From NCBI GenBank assembly GCA_964528565.1, contig CAZGSP010000055.1, positions 1 through 20,549 of the forward strand: 20,549 bases of DNA, given 5' to 3'. The notes below the pieces were generated by a model. The model was not told the origin of the DNA. It saw only the letters and a program-made list of their open reading frames with translations, and did not search any database. The position numbers and the translations under genes are program-made. Below, one piece after another: positions 1-7,413 of this stretch. The stretch comes from UBA10133 sp964528565 (GTDB lineage Bacteria; Patescibacteriota; Microgenomatia; UBA1400; MFAQ01). Position 1 is the stretch's first letter; each line of letters starts with the position of its first letter.

Positions 1-30
1 CTTCCCCGTTGAGGTGGGGGGGGTTTTATT
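1..30 (+). terminator. Probable intrinsic terminator, left arm cut by window edge
   Basis: A G-rich right arm (eight G at 16-23) is followed directly by TTTTATTT. CCCC at 4-7 can pair with part of the G run, but the full left arm may lie outside the window. It probably ends an upstream plus-strand gene and insulates the promoter that starts at 30. Confidence 0.5.
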
Positions 31-67
31 TGATATTGTTAGACCCAACCACTTATAATGAATTCAG
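30..67 (+). promoter_or_regulatory. Sigma-70-type promoter of the Lon-like ATPase gene
   Basis: A -35 box TTGATA lies at 30-35, followed by an 18-nt spacer and a perfect -10 box TATAAT at 54-59. Transcription should begin near 66-67, which leaves zero to two bases before the ATG at 68. There is no Shine-Dalgarno sequence, so the transcript is predicted to be leaderless. Confidence 0.75.
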
Positions 68-1135
68 ATGGATAATACTGCCCAGTCTACTGCATCTGTC
101 GCCAGACGCGATCTCGATCTTCTCAATAAGAAATTGGAGGGTGTGGAAATGCCTCCCGAACTAAAAGAGAAAGCTCTCGACATGGTCTCCCGCCTTGAAC
201 GCATGTTTACCCAAGGCTTCTACTCCGAAGAATTTGAAAAAGTCTCTCACTACATCGACTGGATCATCCGGGTTCCTTGGGTCAAAAGAGTTGACCGCCC
301 GATCGACTTAGTCGCCATCAAAGAAACCATGGACAAGAGCCACTACGGTATGGACTCGGTCAAGGAAAGAATTATCGAGTACATGTCGGTTCTCAAACTC
401 CGCGCCAGCCGGAATCTGGGAGCCGCCCGTGCCCCCATTATCTGTCTCGTGGGTCTTGTCGGTACCGGAAAAACTACTTTTGCCTACGCTCTTTCGGAGG
501 CGCTTGGCCGCCCTATCGCCCGTATCCCATTCGGAGGCTTGGGTTCGGCCAAAGATCTTCGCGGAGAGTCCCGTCTTCATATCGAAGCCGAGCCGGGCTA
601 CGCCGCCCGTGCCCTTTGTGATTCCGGGGTCAAAAACCCCATTATTCTCCTCGATGAAATCGACCGCGTCACCGAAGAAGCTCGCATGGATATCATGGGT
701 GTCCTGGTTGAGTTACTCGATCCGAGTCAGAACAATCGCTTTTTGGATCACTTCATCGACTATCCCATCGATCTCTCCGAAGTTATGTTTATTGCCACAG
801 CCAACAACACGGGCAATCTGGCCACCGCCGTGATGGATCGTCTCGAGCCCATCATGATGCCATCGTATACCGATGAAGAAAAGATGCATATTGCCCAAAA
901 CTATCTTTTCCCCAAGGCTCTCGAAGCCGCCGGCATGGATCCGGCCACGATCACGATCGATCCGTCCCTTTGGCCCAATATCATCCGTCCCTTAGGTTAC
1001 GACGCCGGTATCCGTACTCTGAACCGCACTATCGAAGGAATTGTTCGGAAGGTAGCTATGATGGTCGTCACCGGTCAGGCCAAGACCGTCTATCTGACCC
1101 CGGACAACATCAAGTCATTCTTACCTAAGTGGTAA
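68..1135 (+). CDS. Lon-like AAA+ ATPase lacking the protease domain
   Basis: The 355-residue protein matches the ATPase part of Lon protease. An N-terminal helical segment (about 14-75) resembles the region before the Lon ATPase domain. It is followed by Walker A GLVGTGKT (129-136), Walker B IILLDEID (192-199), a sensor-1 Asn in ATANN (243-247), an arginine finger at R258 and a sensor-2 region YDAGIRTLNR (311-320). It stops where the Ser-Lys protease domain of Lon would begin, and it has no Lon N-terminal substrate-binding domain. The aromatic pore-loop position of Lon (Tyr in TYIG.MPG) is His here (HIEAEPG, 171-177). ATP-driven remodelling of an unknown client is the likely role; proteolysis is excluded unless a partner supplies it. 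The start is fixed by the promoter, which leaves an almost leaderless mRNA. The downstream neighbour is a separate methyltransferase gene. Confidence 0.85.
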   Translation: MDNTAQSTASVARRDLDLLNKKLEGVEMPPELKEKALDMVSRLERMFTQGFYSEEFEKVSHYIDWIIRVPWVKRVDRPIDLVAIKETMDKSHYGMDSVKERIIEYMSVLKLRASRNLGAARAPIICLVGLVGTGKTTFAYALSEALGRPIARIPFGGLGSAKDLRGESRLHIEAEPGYAARALCDSGVKNPIILLDEIDRVTEEARMDIMGVLVELLDPSQNNRFLDHFIDYPIDLSEVMFIATANNTGNLATAVMDRLEPIMMPSYTDEEKMHIAQNYLFPKALEAAGMDPATITIDPSLWPNIIRPLGYDAGIRTLNRTIEGIVRKVAMMVVTGQAKTVYLTPDNIKSFLPKW

Positions 1136-1178
1136 TTCTGTCATTGCGCAATTCGTACAAGAACTAGAGCAACCCAGA

Positions 1179-1190
1179 TATAATCACAAT
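1179..1190 (+). promoter_or_regulatory. -10 box of the methyltransferase gene, leaderless configuration
   Basis: TATAAT at 1179-1184 stands six bases before the ATG at 1191. No good -35 and no TGn extension are visible. A 10-nt perfect palindrome ATTGCGCAAT lies upstream at 1143-1152. Confidence 0.6.
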
Positions 1191-1814
1191 ATGGATCAGT
1201 TTGAGCATTTCAACAAAACTGCGGAAAATTTTTACCTCCAATTAGATTTTATTCATTCATTACAAGATCAAACTCGCCACATTCACAACCTTCGCGTTCT
1301 TGATTATGGGTCAGGTTCCCAAGTAATAGGCAGATTTGGTATGATTCAAAAAGATCAAGAAGTGGTCCTTGCTTATGATCCAATGTCGGACATCACCCCT
1401 TCGGTCTCTAAAAATATACCTGGCGCAGAGGTCAGGCGAACAAACCAAGCACCTACAGGTGAGAAATTTCATTTAATTGTCTGCAATTTTTCTCTTCATC
1501 ATGTCAATGGAGACCTGGATTCGGTGATAAAAGAACTCACTGTCTATTCACCAGAAATAATCGGAATAACAGACTATGATTTTACTGAAGCCTCCTTGGA
1601 AGACTTTAGAAAAACATTTATTAGTGAGCAAGAAATTAAGGAATTAAACACTCTTTTTAATGGCGATTGGCAAGCCTGTTTTGACTATCATAGACGATTA
1701 GGGTTGAACGATTTTAGAAGATGTCTTCAAGAGTCTGGTTTCAACTTGGTTGTTTCAAAGGCTGGAGACAAAATTGCCAAAAATAAGTTCTTCCTCGTTG
1801 GAAAAAAGATATAA
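1191..1814 (+). CDS. Class I SAM-dependent methyltransferase
   Basis: The 207-residue protein carries a Rossmann-type SAM site: motif I VLDYGSGSQ (36-44), then an acidic strand end AYDP (61-64) and a motif IV-like stretch LIVCNFSLHH (about 93-102). The C-terminal half is basic and helical and may bind the substrate, which cannot be inferred. Hand counts on three 60-base lines give about 28-38% GC, against 55% for a line of the preceding gene, and the codons are visibly AT-rich. This suggests recent acquisition. The ATG at 1191 sits six bases after a perfect TATAAT, so the mRNA is probably leaderless. The gene is convergent with the ATP-grasp gene, only nine bases away, and no terminator hairpin is visible between them. 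The fold is fairly certain; the acceptor is unknown. Confidence 0.8.
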   Translation: MDQFEHFNKTAENFYLQLDFIHSLQDQTRHIHNLRVLDYGSGSQVIGRFGMIQKDQEVVLAYDPMSDITPSVSKNIPGAEVRRTNQAPTGEKFHLIVCNFSLHHVNGDLDSVIKELTVYSPEIIGITDYDFTEASLEDFRKTFISEQEIKELNTLFNGDWQACFDYHRRLGLNDFRRCLQESGFNLVVSKAGDKIAKNKFFLVGKKI

Positions 1815-1823
1815 CATTCCACA

Positions 1824-3224
1824 TTAGTCCAATAATCTTTTCATCTCAGACTCCAGCGCCTCAGATCTTTTCTTATTTTTCCCAAAGATGATGTAGGAAA
1901 GATAGCCGTCGGCCAGAAGATTTGAAGAACAGATAACCATTCCCTCTTTGGACTTTCTGGAAAACAAAATTGGTTTCATCTCTTTGTACAACTTCTTAAA
2001 CGTAAACTTTTTCGGAGGAATACCATACATATTATTCGACAATACGAAACTCCTCTTGGCAAAGTTCCTGCCGACCAGCTCTTTCCCGGCTTCATAAACA
2101 TGAGTACCTCCGGTAACTCTTACATTAGATTCACTGACAAAAATACTCCCGCCTTTCGCGGCGATAAAGTCCACGTCAAAGTAACCACGGTAACCGTCTT
2201 GGGAAAATTGCTCTCCAATTAAGTACCCTATATCCGTCACCCTCGAAGCCACTCTTTTTGGTAACACCTCTTCGCCTATCTCCACCCCACCGAACTCGCC
2301 TTTGAGATTCACTCTCATTCCGCAGTAATACAAAAACTCTACCTCACCGTCTGGCCGGATAAAAAACTCGGCGTTCGGGAAACCTCCTCCGATTCTCTGG
2401 TTTGGATTTATCAAAGACTCGACTACGATCGGGAACTTCTCCCAGTAGGCGTCTTTCCTGAGGATCTCCACGATTTTTTTCTCACATTCAATAAATTTTT
2501 TCGGCAAATCTCCGGTCTTAAATATCAACACTCCTGCCCCGGAATGTCCTTTGTTGGTTTTGATTACCACCCCGCCCTCCTTGATATATTTATTGGCGGC
2601 AATGCCGGCCGTGTCGATTATTCCCGAGCTTACCACCCCATCCGGCATTTTTAGATCCGCTCTGATGGCGCCATTGATCTGGGTTAATTGCCGGATACCC
2701 GATTTGCTACCGTAAAAATTCACCGTCCAAGCATTCGCTTTTTCGGGCGCCTCCGAGGTCCTGACCTCGATCCCTTTTGCCCTTAGTGTCTCCACCATTT
2801 CCAGAAAATGAGAAGTGGTCGAGTAGGCCGTGAGATTCAATCTTTTGTACTCTTTACCCAATTGAATTAGTCTCTTCATCACTCCCTTATCCTCCATGGC
2901 GTCTTTACACAGCCGGCCGGTATGTTTTGCCGGTACCAACACTTCAAGGTCGCGCACCTGGCACAGATTTTTGTAATACTCGACAAAAAGGGGATCAATG
3001 TTTTTGGGGGTAATAAAAGTAAACTCGAACTCCTCAGCCATCGAAAAGAGATCCTTGTCCGACAAATTGGCATTCTCGTTGATCTCCCATTTCTGCAGTT
3101 TCTTGTCTCCGTAAGACTCGATAAACGGCCACACATCCTCCGAACAGTTAAAGATCCTCACCACCCTCTCACGCTTCTTCCCTCCGGGCTTTTCCTCTTT
3201 AATTATTTTTCTCGTTTTTTTCAC
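1824..3224 (-). CDS. ATP-grasp family carboxylate-amine ligase (PGM1-like architecture)
   Basis: The 466-residue protein has an N-terminal pre-ATP-grasp-like region (about 20-150), an ATP-grasp core and a C-terminal extension. Recognisable core elements are the nucleotide-binding loop KTNKGHSGAGV (222-232), E269 in VVES, the acidic segment GYFDVDF (347-353) and the metal-binding segment SESNVRVTGGTH (364-375; E365, N367). This arrangement recalls peptide ligases such as PGM1 of pheganomycin biosynthesis, so ATP-dependent amide-bond formation is likely; the substrates are unknown. The start is awkward. The only initiator codon after an in-frame stop is the GTG at 3224-3222, which lies inside a nine-base Shine-Dalgarno AAGGAGGTG. 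The next in-frame candidates are GTG codons for residues 21-22, at 3164 and 3161, just before recognisable sequence begins. The first 20 residues are Lys/Arg/Glu-rich. No clear promoter is visible. Confidence 0.75.
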   Translation of the reverse strand: MKKTRKIIKEEKPGGKKRERVVRIFNCSEDVWPFIESYGDKKLQKWEINENANLSDKDLFSMAEEFEFTFITPKNIDPLFVEYYKNLCQVRDLEVLVPAKHTGRLCKDAMEDKGVMKRLIQLGKEYKRLNLTAYSTTSHFLEMVETLRAKGIEVRTSEAPEKANAWTVNFYGSKSGIRQLTQINGAIRADLKMPDGVVSSGIIDTAGIAANKYIKEGGVVIKTNKGHSGAGVLIFKTGDLPKKFIECEKKIVEILRKDAYWEKFPIVVESLINPNQRIGGGFPNAEFFIRPDGEVEFLYYCGMRVNLKGEFGGVEIGEEVLPKRVASRVTDIGYLIGEQFSQDGYRGYFDVDFIAAKGGSIFVSESNVRVTGGTHVYEAGKELVGRNFAKRSFVLSNNMYGIPPKKFTFKKLYKEMKPILFSRKSKEGMVICSSNLLADGYLSYIIFGKNKKRSEALESEMKRLLD

Positions 3225-3270
3225 CTCCTTTTCAGTTTACACGCCCATTCTCATATGTAAAGCTCGTTTG

Positions 3271-3279
3271 TGGTATACT
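3271..3279 (+). promoter_or_regulatory. Extended -10 promoter, distal to the RNase J gene
   Basis: TGG TATACT at 3271-3279 matches an extended -10 (TGn-TATAAT-like). It would give an mRNA leader of about 140 nt before the RNase J start at 3429. No good -35 is visible. Two direct copies of TTGTCAA follow at 3300-3306 and 3314-3320. Confidence 0.4.
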
Positions 3280-3374
3280 ACTCCAAGTTCACGGCAACGT
3301 TGTCAACAGTGATTTGTCAATCTGAGAAACTTACCCCGTAAATTAGAATTATTTGGCGTTATTTCCGCGCCGAC

Positions 3375-3392
3375 CTTACCGGACCCGGTAAG
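3375..3392. promoter_or_regulatory. Perfect 8-bp inverted repeat at the RNase J promoter
   Basis: Arms CTTACCGG (3375-3382) and CCGGTAAG (3385-3392) are exact reverse complements around a 2-nt centre. The repeat ends one base before the proximal -10 candidate TACAAT (3394-3399), a position typical of a repressor operator. As RNA from the distal promoter it would form a hairpin, but no T-run follows, so it is not an intrinsic terminator. Confidence 0.55.
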
Positions 3393-3393
3393 C

Positions 3394-3404
3394 TACAATA
3401 TTAT
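3394..3404 (+). promoter_or_regulatory. Proximal -10 candidates of the RNase J gene
   Basis: TACAAT (3394-3399) overlaps TATTAT (3399-3404) by one base. Either would start transcription about 3406-3411, giving a leader of about 18-23 nt. AGGA at 3407-3410 is too far from the ATG at 3429 to be a good ribosome-binding site. Confidence 0.4.
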
Positions 3405-3428
3405 TTAGGAAAATAAATTAGAAAAATT

Positions 3429-5081
3429 ATGTCTCAACTTAAGTTGATTCCTCTCGGTGGTGTTGGTGGTGTTACCAAAAATATGTATGTCTACGAATTT
3501 GGCGATGACCAAGTCGTAGTTGACTGCGGTATGGGTTTTCCGTCAAGCAGTGATCTGGGGGTTGACTCCGTCATTCCCGATATTAGTTACTTGGAAAAAC
3601 CCGGTAAACGCCTTCACGGTATTGTCCTCACTCACCCTCATATGGACCACATCGGTGGACTTCCATATATTCTGCCCCGTCTCAAAGATGTCGAAGTTTT
3701 TGGTGGCAAACTGGCTATTGCCATGGCCGAAGTCCGGGTACGCGAGTTTGGTATCCCAAACCGCATGACTCCGGTCGAAGGGCACTTGGATCTCGGGCCT
3801 TTTCATATTGAATTCATTCATTCTACCCACTCCGTTCCCAACTGTTTCCATTTACTGATCAAAACTCCGGCCGGTACCGTGTATCACGGAGCCGATTTTA
3901 AGTTTGATCTTACTCCGGTCGACAATCTTCCCCCGGATATGGCCTCTATGGCAATAGCCGGCCGGAACGGGGTCGATCTCCTGCTTACGGACTGTCTCGG
4001 TATCGAGAAAGAGGGGTTCTGCCCTTCCGAAAGATCTCTGAAGAAGGCGATCGACAACGAAATTCGTGACACCCAAGGTAAATTAATTTTTACGGGTATG
4101 TCTTCTTCCATTTCCCGTTTTCAAATGGCAATTGAGTCGAGTATCAAGTATCACCGTCGCGTCGCCATAATCGGCCGGTCGGTCGAACAAAATCTGGAAG
4201 CGGCCATCAAGACCGGGTTTATCAAAATTCCTACCGGCGTCCTCATCAAACCTCAGCAGATCGCCAATCTTCCGGCCAATCAGGTGACTATTATTGTGTC
4301 CGGTTCTCAGGGTCAGTCCGGCTCCGCCATGCACAGGCTGGCGAACAACGAACATCGACTGGCTCGTCTTAAAAAAGGTGACAAGGTCATCATCAGCTCG
4401 AATGCTATCCCGGGTACGGGAAACGACGCCGATATCTTTGACCTCATGGATACGCTCTACAAAAACGGTATCGATGTTATCTACTCCGGTACCTCCGAAA
4501 ATCTCCACGTTTCCGGTCATGGCTATCGTGGTGATATCGCCTTACTAGCCCAGTTAATTCGCCCCAAATACATCATTCCTATCGGCGGAGATGTCCGTCA
4601 CATGATGCTTTACAAGAAGCTGGCCGGCGATATGAACTTCGACCAGGACAAAGTTTTCGTCCTTCCCGAAGGCCAGTCGGTCATTCTCGAAGACCATGTA
4701 GTCAAAGAAGGAACCAAGTTCGAAACCAAAAACGTCTACGTCGACGGCTTGGGCATTGGCGATGTCGGTACCGTGGTTCTCCGTGATCGTCAGGTAATGT
4801 CCGAAGACGGAATTCTTCTCGCCATCGTTCCGATTAGACGTGACAACTCTCAAGTAGCCGGAGAAATTGAAATTATTTCCCGTGGCTTCGTCTATCAGAA
4901 AGAGTCTCAGGATCTCATCCGCGATGCTAGAAAACACGTCTTGTCTTGTCTCAAAGATGTCAAAGGCATAGCCACCGACTGGGGCTTCATCAGGAAGAAG
5001 ATCGAGGGAGAACTGGAAAAGTTCGCCTTCGAACACACCCAGCGCCGGCCACTGGTCATAGCGATCGTCATCGAGGTCTGA
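3429..5081 (+). CDS. rnj: Ribonuclease J (metallo-beta-lactamase/beta-CASP RNase)
   Basis: The 550-residue length is normal for RNase J, a cytoplasmic 5'-3' exo- and endoribonuclease in mRNA decay and rRNA/tRNA maturation. The metal site is present: THPHMDH (68-74), H134 in STHSVPN, D156 in HGADFK. The beta-CASP region shows GMSSSISR (223-230), SGSQGQSGSA (291-300) and HVSGHG (360-365). The usual P-V/I-H-G-E/D motif reads IPIGGDVRHM (383-392), with Gly where many homologues have His; Bacillus J1 also lacks that His. The C-terminal part (about 436-550) follows the family pattern VYVDGLGIGDVGTVVLRDR. The ATG at 3429 has no convincing Shine-Dalgarno. Two promoter candidates and a palindrome precede it. 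It ends with TGA and is followed by a hairpin-rich gap before ftsK. Confidence 0.93.
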   Translation: MSQLKLIPLGGVGGVTKNMYVYEFGDDQVVVDCGMGFPSSSDLGVDSVIPDISYLEKPGKRLHGIVLTHPHMDHIGGLPYILPRLKDVEVFGGKLAIAMAEVRVREFGIPNRMTPVEGHLDLGPFHIEFIHSTHSVPNCFHLLIKTPAGTVYHGADFKFDLTPVDNLPPDMASMAIAGRNGVDLLLTDCLGIEKEGFCPSERSLKKAIDNEIRDTQGKLIFTGMSSSISRFQMAIESSIKYHRRVAIIGRSVEQNLEAAIKTGFIKIPTGVLIKPQQIANLPANQVTIIVSGSQGQSGSAMHRLANNEHRLARLKKGDKVIISSNAIPGTGNDADIFDLMDTLYKNGIDVIYSGTSENLHVSGHGYRGDIALLAQLIRPKYIIPIGGDVRHMMLYKKLAGDMNFDQDKVFVLPEGQSVILEDHVVKEGTKFETKNVYVDGLGIGDVGTVVLRDRQVMSEDGILLAIVPIRRDNSQVAGEIEIISRGFVYQKESQDLIRDARKHVLSCLKDVKGIATDWGFIRKKIEGELEKFAFEHTQRRPLVIAIVIEV

Positions 5082-5085
5082 GTCA

Positions 5086-5147
5086 ATTGCCAATTGTTCA
5101 TATTCTTCCTTGCGGAGAATGTGAACAATATTATCGCAATTGGCGAA
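5086..5147. repeat. Long imperfect hairpin downstream of the RNase J gene
   Basis: Inner arms at 5094-5106 and 5116-5128 pair over 13 bp with one U-G, around the 9-nt loop TCCTTGCGG. Outer segments 5087-5093 (TTGCCAA) and 5140-5147 (TTGGCGAA) can extend the stem across an 11-nt right-side bulge. It begins five bases after the stop codon. No T-tract follows, so it is more like a 3'-end protector, processing site or repeat unit than an intrinsic terminator. Confidence 0.6.
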
Positions 5148-5150
5148 GGG

Positions 5151-5190
5151 TGCCGGAACCAGTTTCGTAACGAACCTGGTGAGGCGGGCA
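5151..5190. repeat. Imperfect palindrome (REP-like) in the rnj-ftsK gap
   Basis: Three nested arm pairs are visible: TGCC/GGCA (5151-5154, 5187-5190), ACCAG/CTGGT (5158-5162, 5176-5180) and TTCG/CGAA (5164-5167, 5171-5174) with loop TAA. Such GC-rich imperfect palindromes are typical of dispersed intergenic repeats; dispersal cannot be tested in one window. Confidence 0.5.
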
Positions 5191-5193
5191 TGA

Positions 5194-5216
5194 GGGTTCG
5201 ACGAAGTCGAAATCCC
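5194..5216. repeat. Short palindrome with TTCGAC/GTCGAA arms
   Basis: GGG-TTCGAC (5194-5202), loop GAA, then GTCGAA-AT-CCC (5206-5216) forms a 9-bp stem with a 2-nt bulge. It is the third hairpin in a row between the RNase J gene and ftsK. Confidence 0.5.
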
Positions 5217-5249
5217 GAATACACAAGTTCAGTCTAGCTTTGTTTGAGT

Positions 5250-5265
5250 TATACTAATAATACCT
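5250..5265 (+). promoter_or_regulatory. -10 box of ftsK, near-leaderless
   Basis: TATACT at 5250-5255 lies ten bases before the ATG at 5266, giving a predicted leader of only about 3-4 nt. No -35 or Shine-Dalgarno is evident. Confidence 0.5.
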
Positions 5266-7410
5266 ATGGCTCGCAAAAAAGGTCGCCGATCCAAACCATA
5301 TAAGCTTAATCTCAAAAAAGATACCACGAACTCTATTCTTGCCATTCTCTTGATGGGTATTGGTTGTCTAATTGCCATCTCTTTTTCTCAGCAAGGAGAA
5401 GTCCTCATGAAGATAAACGAGATCGGTCGGCAGTACTTGGGCTGGCCCTTATTTTTCTTGCCCTTTATTTTTATTGTCGGTGGTTTGATCGTCACCCACG
5501 TCAAACTTCCCATCGCCTCCACCAATGTCTTACTCGGTAGTGTCATTACCATGATTTCCCTCAATGGTTTATTTGGTGCCGGCCGTATTGGCCTGGGGCT
5601 CAAAGAATCGGTGGTCTCTCTTATCTCGCTTCCCGGTGCCATGCTCTTTTACTTTGTCGGCGTGGTGATCGGTCTCTTTATTCTTTTTGAAACCTCCATC
5701 GAAGATCTATTGGTGATGGTTCAAAAAGTATCCGGAAGTATTTCCGGAACTTTTGGGAAAGTAAGGTCCCTTTCGGCGAGAGGCGGTTCTCCGGACTTTT
5801 TAACCAAATCCAACACCGTCAAAATTACCGGTGGCGACGAATCAAAAACGGTATCTCCTGGTTTACCTATTATTTCAAACCCGGTAAAAATTTCGAGCAA
5901 GGACCACACTATCAACCGCTCAATCCAGACCGCAGTCGAAGTCAAAAAGCTTCCCGAAGGTGCCTCTTCCGGCGTCTGGCACTTCCCGCCTATCAATCTT
6001 CTCTCGGATCTTAAGATAGGCAAAGCCGACAGAGGCGACATCAAGAAAAATATCGAAACTATTCAAAACACTTTAGGCTCTTTCGGCATTCAGGCCAAAG
6101 TTACCGAAGTTCACCAGGGTCCCGCCGTCACCCAGTACGCCTTAACTATCACCGCCGGCACCAAACTTTCCAAGATAAGCGCCCTTCAGTCCGATCTGGC
6201 CTTGGCCCTCGCCGCTCCCCAGGGGCAAATCCGTATTGAGGCTCCTATCCCCGGCCGGGATTTGGTCGGTATCGAAATTCCCAATCGGTCTTTGGAATTT
6301 GTTTCGCTTAGAGAAATGCTCACCGACAAGACCATGCAGGAAAGTCGGTCAAAAACCGCTATCTCTCTTGGTCTTGATGTCTCGGGTCAATCGGTAGTGG
6401 CCGATATCGGCAAAATGCCCCACCTTCTCATCGCCGGCACCACCGGCTCCGGGAAATCCGTATTGATCAACGCCATTATTTCCTCAATTCTTTTCCGCGC
6501 CACCCCCGAAGAGGTTAAGTTCATCATGGTCGACCCGAAGCGGGTAGAGCTCACTCCTTATAACGACATTCCTCATCTTCTGACCCCCGTTATTACCGAT
6601 GTCAGCAAAGTGGTCAATGCTCTAAAGTGGGCTACGGCCGAAATGGACAGACGGTATCGCCTTTTCGAAGAGATGTCGGTCAAAAACATCGCGGGGTACA
6701 ACGAACTCAGTGGCTTTCAAGCCATGCCTTACATCATTATTATCGTCGACGAAATGGCCGATCTAATGATGTCCAGAAACGCTAATGAGGTCGAAGACTG
6801 CATTGTTCGGATAGCCCAGATGGCCCGCGCGGTCGGTATTCATCTCGTTCTCGCTACTCAGCGTCCTTCGGTGAACGTCCTCACCGGTCTGATCAAAGCC
6901 AACATTCCTGCCCGAATTGCCTTTCAGGTTACTTCCATGATCGATTCCCGGGTTATTATCGATACTCCGGGTGCCGAAAAACTTCTTGGCAAGGGCGACA
7001 TGCTCTATATTCCTCCGGACACCGCCAAGCCAAAACGCATCCAGGGGGCCTTTGTTTCCGACAAAGAGATTAAAAATCTCATTGATTTTATTAAAAGCTC
7101 GGGAGTTACCGCCCAGCTGGACGAGACTATTACCAAAGACAAAGGCAAAAGCACTATCGGCACTGCCGGCCAAAATATGGGTGATGTGGACGAAAAATTC
7201 GAAGAAGCCGCCCATCTTTGCATCGCGGAGGGAAAGGGTTCCGCCTCTCTGTTACAGCGTCGTTTGGAAATCGGCTACGCCCGCGCCGCCCGCATTCTCG
7301 ATCAGTTGGAGCAAGCCGGTGTCCTTGCACACGCAGAAGGGAACAAACCGCGGGAGGTAATCGTCGGCAGTCTGAGTGAAGTTTTCCCCGAAGACGGAGA
7401 GAATTCCTAA
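5266..7410 (+). CDS. ftsK: FtsK/SpoIIIE family DNA translocase
   Basis: The 714-residue protein has the full FtsK plan. A basic N-terminus precedes four predicted membrane helices (about 22-42, 58-78, 85-105, 115-142), then a linker (145-235). The RecA-like motor has Walker A GTTGSGKS (391-398), Walker B IIIIVDEMADL (490-500) and the family signature ATQRPSVNVLTG (530-541). A C-terminal winged-helix gamma domain (about 645-700, KGSASLLQRRLEIGYARAAR) recognises orienting DNA sequences in known FtsK proteins. It sits at the division septum and pumps chromosome ends into daughter cells during resolution and closure. The linker is short compared with the E. coli protein. The ATG at 5266 follows a -10 box by ten bases. 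The RodZ-like gene begins three bases after the stop, implying cotranscription and translational coupling. Confidence 0.95.
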   Translation: MARKKGRRSKPYKLNLKKDTTNSILAILLMGIGCLIAISFSQQGEVLMKINEIGRQYLGWPLFFLPFIFIVGGLIVTHVKLPIASTNVLLGSVITMISLNGLFGAGRIGLGLKESVVSLISLPGAMLFYFVGVVIGLFILFETSIEDLLVMVQKVSGSISGTFGKVRSLSARGGSPDFLTKSNTVKITGGDESKTVSPGLPIISNPVKISSKDHTINRSIQTAVEVKKLPEGASSGVWHFPPINLLSDLKIGKADRGDIKKNIETIQNTLGSFGIQAKVTEVHQGPAVTQYALTITAGTKLSKISALQSDLALALAAPQGQIRIEAPIPGRDLVGIEIPNRSLEFVSLREMLTDKTMQESRSKTAISLGLDVSGQSVVADIGKMPHLLIAGTTGSGKSVLINAIISSILFRATPEEVKFIMVDPKRVELTPYNDIPHLLTPVITDVSKVVNALKWATAEMDRRYRLFEEMSVKNIAGYNELSGFQAMPYIIIIVDEMADLMMSRNANEVEDCIVRIAQMARAVGIHLVLATQRPSVNVLTGLIKANIPARIAFQVTSMIDSRVIIDTPGAEKLLGKGDMLYIPPDTAKPKRIQGAFVSDKEIKNLIDFIKSSGVTAQLDETITKDKGKSTIGTAGQNMGDVDEKFEEAAHLCIAEGKGSASLLQRRLEIGYARAARILDQLEQAGVLAHAEGNKPREVIVGSLSEVFPEDGENS

Positions 7411-7413
7411 ACT

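Noticed and set aside
4554..5093. Long minus-strand frame (179 codons) opposite the RNase J gene
   Set aside because: It lies antisense to a well-conserved gene, has no expression signal and no family resemblance; it is a shadow frame.
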